Positions 56,387-64,000 of a DNA stretch of 64,000 nucleotides are shown here, piece by piece (position 1 is the stretch's first letter; each line of letters opens with the position of its first letter). The notes below the pieces were generated by a model. It was not told the DNA's origin, did no database searches, and worked only from the letters and a program-made list of their open reading frames with translations. Location of the stretch: the NCBI RefSeq assembly GCF_008124835.1, contig NZ_VNHW01000002.1, forward strand, positions 422,841 through 486,840. Reading direction: 5' to 3'. Made by a program: the position numbers and the translations under genes. The DNA is from Blastococcus xanthinilyticus. GTDB taxonomy: Bacteria > Actinomycetota > Actinomycetes > Mycobacteriales > Geodermatophilaceae.

Positions 56387-57583
56387 ATGAGCGGAAATGC
56401 CGGGCCCGGGCAGCACCTCAGCTCCGACCGTTTCGCCGACGACCCGGCCTTCGCCGTGCACGAGGGCGGCAAGCTCTCGGTCGCCGCCACCCGCCCGATC
56501 GGCTCGGTCGCCGACCTCGCCCTGACCTACACCCCCGGCGTCGCCCGGGTGTCCAGCGCTATCGCCGCCGAGCCCGAGCTGGCCCGCCGGTTCACCTGGG
56601 CGCCGCGGGTCGTGGCCGTCGTCTCCGACGGCACCGCGGTGCTCGGCCTCGGGAACATCGGGCCGACCGCGTCGCTGCCGGTCATGGAGGGCAAGGCCTG
56701 CCTGTTCAGCGAGTTCGCCGGCCTCTCGGCCGTGCCGATCGTCCTCGCGACCACTGACGTGGACGAGATCGTCGAGACGGTGGCCGCCATCGCGCCCTCC
56801 TTCGGCGGCATCAACCTCGAGGACATCAGCGCCCCGCGCTGCTTCGAGATCGAGGAGCGGCTGCGCGACCGGCTCGACATCCCGGTGATGCACGACGACC
56901 AGCACGGGACGGCGATCGTCGTGCTCGCCGCGCTGCGGAACGCCGCGCGCGTGGTCGGCCGGGACGTCGCGGACCTGCGCGTCGTCGTCTCCGGCGCCGG
57001 TGCGGCGGGGGTGGCCTGCACCAAGATCCTGCTGGAGGCGGGTGTGGGCGACATCGCCGTCGCCGACTCCCGGGGCATCTTGCACGCGGGGCGGGAGGCG
57101 CTGACCGGCACCAAGCAGTGGCTGGTGGAGAACACCAACGCGTCGGGGTTCGCCGGCTCCATGGTCGGGGCGCTGGCGGGTGCCGACGTCTACGTCGGCG
57201 TCTCCGGGGGGTCGGTGCCCGAGGCGGCGATCGCCTCGATGGCCCCGAACGGCATCGTCTTCTCCCTCGCCAACCCGATTCCCGAGGTCGACCCGGAGAT
57301 GGCCGCGAGGTACGCCGCCGTCGTCGCGACCGGCCGCAGCGACCTGCCCAACCAGATCAACAACGTGCTGGCCTTCCCCGGTGTCTTCCGGGGGGCGATC
57401 GACGCGGGCGCCACCGGCATCACCGAGGAGATGAAGCTGGCAGCCGCCACGGCGATCGCCGACGTCGTCGTTGACGACCTGCGGCCCGACCACATCGTGC
57501 CCAGTCCGCTGGACCGCCGGGTGGCCACCGCGGTCGCCGAGGCCGTCGCCGCCTGCGCCCGGGAGCAGGGCATCACCCGCTGA
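56387..57583 (+). CDS. NAD(P)-dependent malic enzyme
   Basis: This 398-residue short-form malic enzyme decarboxylates malate to pyruvate. Seen are the substrate tyrosine region [12 protein letters not shown], the catalytic lysine in [13 protein letters not shown], metal ligands in [10 protein letters not shown] and [16 protein letters not shown], and the NAD(P) loop [16 protein letters not shown] followed by VADSRG. The Asp at the end of the second strand favours NAD+. It lacks the phosphotransacetylase extension of MaeB. ATG 56387 is used rather than the ATG or GTG at 56381. Confidence 0.92.
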   Translation: MSGNAGPGQHLSSDRFADDPAFAVHEGGKLSVAATRPIGSVADLALTYTPGVARVSSAIAAEPELARRFTWAPRVVAVVSDGTAVLGLGNIGPTASLPVMEGKACLFSEFAGLSAVPIVLATTDVDEIVETVAAIAPSFGGINLEDISAPRCFEIEERLRDRLDIPVMHDDQHGTAIVVLAALRNAARVVGRDVADLRVVVSGAGAAGVACTKILLEAGVGDIAVADSRGILHAGREALTGTKQWLVENTNASGFAGSMVGALAGADVYVGVSGGSVPEAAIASMAPNGIVFSLANPIPEVDPEMAARYAAVVATGRSDLPNQINNVLAFPGVFRGAIDAGATGITEEMKLAAATAIADVVVDDLRPDHIVPSPLDRRVATAVAEAVAACAREQGITR

Positions 57584-57596
57584 CCGGGGGCGCCCG

Positions 57597-57626
57597 GCGC
57601 CCGGTCCGACGGCCGGGGCCGGGCGC
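57597..57626. terminator. weak bidirectional terminator candidate
   Basis: An 8-bp inverted repeat (GCGCCCGG at 57597-57604 with CCGGGCGC at 57619-57626) has a 14-base loop between the convergent malic enzyme and rtcB genes. Confidence 0.4.
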
Positions 57627-57629
57627 TGC

Positions 57630-58817
57630 TCAGTCGCCCTTCACGTTCACCAGCTGACGGAGCGTGTGCCGGATCTCCACGAGGTCCGCGGCGTCGGCCA
57701 TCACCTGGTCGACGTCCTTGTACGCCGCGGGGATCTCGTCGAGGAAAGCGTCGCTGTGCCGCCACTCGATGCCCCGCATCGACTCCTCCAGCTGCGCGCG
57801 GGAGAAGGTCTTCCGCGCCCGGGTCCGGGAGAAGACCCGTCCCGCCCCGTGCGGCGAGGACTCGAGCGAGTCGGCGTTGCCGAGCCCGGCGACCACGTAG
57901 CTCGCCGTTCCCATCGAGCCCGGGATCAGGCCCGCCTGCCCCTTCCGCGCCTGGATGGCGCCCTTGCGGGACACCCACAGCTCCACGCCGAAGTGCTTCT
58001 CGCGCTGGGTGAAGTTGTGGTGGCAGTTGGTCCGCTCGAGCTCCGGCGTCTCGTCGGCCCGCATGTGCCGGGCCAGGCAGTCGGCGACCCGGTCCATCAT
58101 CTCCTCACGGTTGAGCAGCGCGAAGTGCTGCGCCCACCGCAGCTCGGCGATGTACCGGTCGAACTCCGGCGTCCCCTCGTCCAGCCAGGCGAGGTCACGG
58201 TCGGGCAGGTCGAGGCCGTCGCGGCGGGCCCGCTCCTGCGCGATCGCGATGTGCTTCTGGGCGATCCTGTTGCCCACTCCGCGGCTGCCGGAGTGGAGGA
58301 ACAGCCAGACGCGGTCCTGCTCGTCGGCCGTGACCTCGATGAAGTGGTTTCCCGAGCCGAGGCTGCCCAGCTGCATCGCCCAGTTCGGCGCCGTCGTCGT
58401 GACCGAGTGGAGCACCCGGTCACCGAGCTCCTCGGCCTTGGCCTCCAGCTCGCCGACTCGGCGGCGGGCGGTCCCGGTCAGCTCCTTGTTGTACTTCCCG
58501 GCCGACAGCGGCACGTTCCGCTCGATGTCCCCACGCAGCGGTGCCAGGGAGCCGCGGGAGCGGACCTCGTCGGCCGTCCAGGGCGTCCGGACGGCGATCA
58601 TGCCGCAGCCGATGTCCACCCCCACGGCCGCCGGGATGATCGCCGCCCGGGTGGGCAGCACCGACCCCACGGTGGCGCCCTTGCCCAGGTGTGCGTCGGG
58701 CATGAGGGCCACGTGCGGGTCGACGATGTCGAGGGTGGCGGTGCGCTCGGCCTGCCGGCGGGTCTCGTCGTCGAGGATGCTCGCCCAGTTCAGGAGCTTG
58801 TCGGACAGTCTTTCCAC
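57630..58817 (-). CDS. rtcB: RtcB family RNA-splicing ligase
   Basis: This 395-residue RtcB protein is a GTP- and Mn-dependent ligase joining 2',3'-cyclic phosphate to 5'-OH RNA. Metal ligands are visible in VGVDIGCGM (Asp, Cys) and LGSGNHFIEV. The guanylylated histidine is in SSPHGAGRVFSR. It is shorter than the Escherichia coli enzyme and resembles the shorter actinobacterial paralogue. The start is GTG 58817. No RtcA or archease gene is nearby. Its substrate in this organism is unknown. Confidence 0.92.
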   Translation of the reverse strand: MERLSDKLLNWASILDDETRRQAERTATLDIVDPHVALMPDAHLGKGATVGSVLPTRAAIIPAAVGVDIGCGMIAVRTPWTADEVRSRGSLAPLRGDIERNVPLSAGKYNKELTGTARRRVGELEAKAEELGDRVLHSVTTTAPNWAMQLGSLGSGNHFIEVTADEQDRVWLFLHSGSRGVGNRIAQKHIAIAQERARRDGLDLPDRDLAWLDEGTPEFDRYIAELRWAQHFALLNREEMMDRVADCLARHMRADETPELERTNCHHNFTQREKHFGVELWVSRKGAIQARKGQAGLIPGSMGTASYVVAGLGNADSLESSPHGAGRVFSRTRARKTFSRAQLEESMRGIEWRHSDAFLDEIPAAYKDVDQVMADAADLVEIRHTLRQLVNVKGD

Positions 58818-58892
58818 GCCGCGAGTCTGCGGGTTCCGGGCCGGTCCGGCGAACGGTTTGCCGCGGACGGGGGCCGCGGGTACTGGTGGCGA

Positions 58893-59189
58893 ATGGGAGC
58901 GAGCAGCGCGGCCGTCGCGGCCACCGGCCAGTGGGTGGACCCCGACGACGGCATCCGGTACCCCGCGGGGGAGGTGCACGCGTGGGAACGCGGCCGCAAC
59001 GAGACGGTGTGCGGGCTGTCGCTGAGCCGGTCGCGGCTCACCTGCTTCCCGCACGTCGGCTGGCCCGACGCGCAGCCGGAGTCGGGGCGGCACGCGGAGG
59101 GCGTGCAGGCGGTGTGCCGGCGCTGCCGGGCCGGCCAGGGCGCCCGCCGGGACGAGCGCGGCTGGACCCGGAGCAACCCCCGCCCCTGA
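58893..59189 (+). CDS. hypothetical small protein with CxxC
   Basis: This 98-residue protein contains GQWVDPDDGIRYPAGEVHAWE, then TVCGLSLSRSRLTCFPHVGWPDA and a CRRCRAG pair. The spaced cysteines and histidines could bind one zinc. Similar small proteins with a G-x-x-H-A-W and CGLxLSRSRL pattern occur in actinobacteria; no function is known. ATG 58893 is the first in-frame start after the rtcB start, with which it is divergent. It lies 7 bp before the convergent DUF457 stop. Confidence 0.75.
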   Translation: MGASSAAVAATGQWVDPDDGIRYPAGEVHAWERGRNETVCGLSLSRSRLTCFPHVGWPDAQPESGRHAEGVQAVCRRCRAGQGARRDERGWTRSNPRP

Positions 59190-59196
59190 CCCGGGC

Positions 59197-59910
59197 TCAG
59201 CCGGAGCTGAGCAGCCGGTCGACCAGCGGGTCGACCGCCGTGCGCAGGTCGGTGTTGAGGTAGGCGAACGCGACCGTGGCCACCACGAACAGCGGCACGA
59301 GGGCCACCTTCTCGATCGTGGCGCCAGTGCGGATGGGGGAGAGGGCGATCCGCTTCCGCTTGACCAGCCACAGCAACGGCACCGGGACGCCGGCGGTGGT
59401 GAGGGCGTCGCCGAGGATGTGCGTGAGCACCCCGGCGGCGACCGCCCAGGGCAGCCACGCCGGGCTGCCCATGGAGTCCAGCAGCAGCCAGGCGCCGCCC
59501 CAGGACAGCAGCAGGTTGCCCAGGATGGTGGTCTCGGTGCTGCCGGGGATGACGAAGTGCAGGGCGCGCAGCGCCAGCCCGATGGCCAGCGCGAGCAGCA
59601 GCAGGCTGGACCAGAAGGCCCCGGACGCCGCCACCGCCAGTGCGCCGAAGGCCAGGGGGGCGAGCACCGCGTCGTGCGTGCCCCAGCGGTGGCCGCCGGA
59701 CAGCGCGCCGATCGCGCCCGCGGGCACGTCGGTGACCGGGCCCCACATGTCCGACACCGTGGAGTTGCGGTGGTCGAGGTCGGGCAGCATCGCGAAGCCG
59801 CCGACGGCGGCGATCCACGCGCCCTGGGCGACCGGCCCCGTGACGGGCGCCCAGGGCAGGGTCGCGGCGCCCGCAGCGAGTCCGGAGAGCGCGTGTGAGT
59901 GACCGAGCAC
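59197..59910 (-). CDS. YdjM/DUF457-type membrane-bound metal-dependent hydrolase
   Basis: This 237-residue integral membrane protein starts MLGHSHALSGLAAG (the family H-x-H/G segment). It has GGFAMLPDLDHRNSTVSD, the conserved L-P-D-x-D-H. Later metal-ligand-like parts are GGHRWGTHD and GVLTHILGDALTTAG. About six helices are present. Family members resemble E. coli YdjM (LexA-regulated) and are annotated as metal-dependent hydrolases without a proven substrate. The start is GTG 59910. Confidence 0.87.
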   Translation of the reverse strand: MLGHSHALSGLAAGAATLPWAPVTGPVAQGAWIAAVGGFAMLPDLDHRNSTVSDMWGPVTDVPAGAIGALSGGHRWGTHDAVLAPLAFGALAVAASGAFWSSLLLLALAIGLALRALHFVIPGSTETTILGNLLLSWGGAWLLLDSMGSPAWLPWAVAAGVLTHILGDALTTAGVPVPLLWLVKRKRIALSPIRTGATIEKVALVPLFVVATVAFAYLNTDLRTAVDPLVDRLLSSG

Positions 59911-60093
59911 CTACCGAGCGTGCCTTCTCGGCGGTGGCGCGCCCGGTAGGCGCACCGGGAGGGGCTTGCGCGGAAGCGCTCAGCCGAGCAGGGGACGGCA
60001 CAAGGTCCGCACCAGCGGAGCCCAGGGATGGGCCCGGAGGGTCCTCGCTGGGATCCGCCGGAGGGCTTGGCGCAGCCGGGGGACGGCACCTGG

Positions 60094-60215
60094 CCGCGGT
60101 GCGATCCGGAGGATCGCGATGTCACCGCGGTGCGATCCGGAGGATCGCGATGTCACCGCGGTGCGATCCGGAGGATCGCGATGTCACCGCGGTGCGGTCC
60201 GGAGGATCGCGAAGT
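60094..60215. repeat. 31-bp tandem hairpin repeat array, 3.9 copies
   Basis: The unit is CACCGCGGTGCGATCCGGAG then GATCGCGATGT. Copies run 60094-60122 (partial), 60123-60153, 60154-60184 and 60185-60215. Each copy carries two dyads: CACCGCGGTG and GCGATCC-gga-GGATCGC. In the last copy one arm is GCGGTCC, keeping a G-T pair. It fills most of the 307-bp gap between the DUF457 start and the DUF6104 stop. The rest of the gap (59911-60093) shows only an imperfect repeat of GGGGACGGCAC at 59991 and 60079. Confidence 0.8.
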
Positions 60216-60217
60216 GC

Positions 60218-60406
60218 TCAGTCGAGGTCCTCGTCCGGGTCGGCGCCGCCGCGGGCGAGCCAGGTGGCCAGCCGTTCGACCGGCACCTCGAAGTCGGGGT
60301 GCTGGTCGACGAACGCCTGCATCTGGTCGGCCAGCCAGGCGAGGGTGACCTGCTCCTCGCCGCGTCGTCCGGCCAGCTCCTCGAGACCCCGGTCGGTGAA
60401 GTACAT
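60218..60406 (-). CDS. DUF6104 family small protein
   Basis: This 62-residue protein, MYFTDRGLEELAGRRGEEQV then FVDQHPDFEVPVERLATWLA, has the DUF6104 pattern of actinobacteria. It is acidic at the C-terminus and probably helical. No function is known. It lies downstream of kgd on the same strand behind a terminator hairpin. The stop is 3 bp from the hairpin repeat array. Confidence 0.87.
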   Translation of the reverse strand: MYFTDRGLEELAGRRGEEQVTLAWLADQMQAFVDQHPDFEVPVERLATWLARGGADPDEDLD

Positions 60407-60419
60407 GCCGCAGAACCTA

Positions 60420-60459
60420 CGACGCCCGGCCCTCCGAGGTGTTCGGGGGCCGGGCGTCG
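60420..60459 (-). terminator. kgd terminator
   Basis: A perfect 13-bp stem CGACGCCCGGCCC (60420-60432) pairs with 60447-60459, with a 14-base loop, beginning 30 bp after the kgd stop. Confidence 0.75.
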
Positions 60460-60489
60460 CGGGGTGGCTACCGGATCAGCGGGCGGGGC

Positions 60490-64000
<3,511 letters not shown>

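Noticed and set aside
60094..60215. CRISPR array
   Set aside because: Copies are contiguous with no unique spacers and there are no cas genes.

Overview
The window is gene-dense chromosomal DNA of a very GC-rich actinobacterium. The evidence is GTG-rich starts, two WhiB proteins, a mycothiol-type SigR/RsrA pair with a CGYC mycoredoxin, bL37, a nickel superoxide dismutase with its protease, and an actinobacterial Kgd-type 2-oxoglutarate decarboxylase. The gene complement suggests Geodermatophilaceae (Blastococcus/Geodermatophilus/Modestobacter-like); that placement is inference. No prophage, transposase, CRISPR array or rRNA was seen.

Layout. 1-5.7 kb: a cut PrmC-like methyltransferase, a DUF2510 membrane protein, an acetyltransferase, a paired M16 peptidase operon and a NudC-like Nudix enzyme. 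5.7-20.4 kb: a block whose order matches what I remember of Mycobacterium tuberculosis Rv3199c-Rv3193c: nudC, mycoredoxin, uvrD2, whiB7, an ABC1 kinase, a ThiF-like protein, a zincin-2-like protein, a PDZ/Lon-like protease and a UPF0182 membrane protein. whiB7 has an AT-element promoter, a leader ORF and a terminator, the architecture of uORF-controlled attenuation. 20.4-24.6 kb: two identical initiator tRNA genes inside a ~155 bp direct duplication, flanking a ThrE-like exporter and a BCCT transporter. 24.7-37 kb: an accessory and metabolic stretch with a P450-ferredoxin pair, small enzymes, a pyruvyltransferase and glycosyltransferase, cystathionine synthase genes, oxidoreductases and histidinol phosphatase.

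37-51.9 kb: a second syntenic block resembling Rv3228-Rv3217c: rsgA, aroA, a HMCES/YedK protein, sigR, rsrA, bL37, a biotin carrier protein, a PdtaS-type kinase, whiB1, a diacylglycerol kinase-like protein and a membrane protein. A degenerate biotin-carboxylase-like protein sits next to the biotin carrier. 51.9-60.4 kb: HAD phosphatase, pssA-psd phospholipid genes, sodN/sodX, rmlC, malic enzyme, rtcB and small proteins. 60.5-64 kb: the kgd gene, cut by the window end inside a Lys-Ala-Asp-Ala-Pro tandem-repeat linker.

Themes. Redox and stress control (SigR/RsrA, mycoredoxin, WhiB1, WhiB7, Ni-SOD) is spread over both syntenic blocks, with candidate SigR/SigE-type promoters upstream of sigR and the UPF0182 gene. 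Several proteins keep a family fold but have lost catalytic or metal-binding residues. Two gene starts appear to be CTG codons in CTGA overlaps. A short hairpin repeat with compensatory base changes occurs near 10.7 kb and 60.1 kb, and a 16-bp-periodic array of TGTCGACA palindromes sits upstream of an unknown gene at 37.1 kb.
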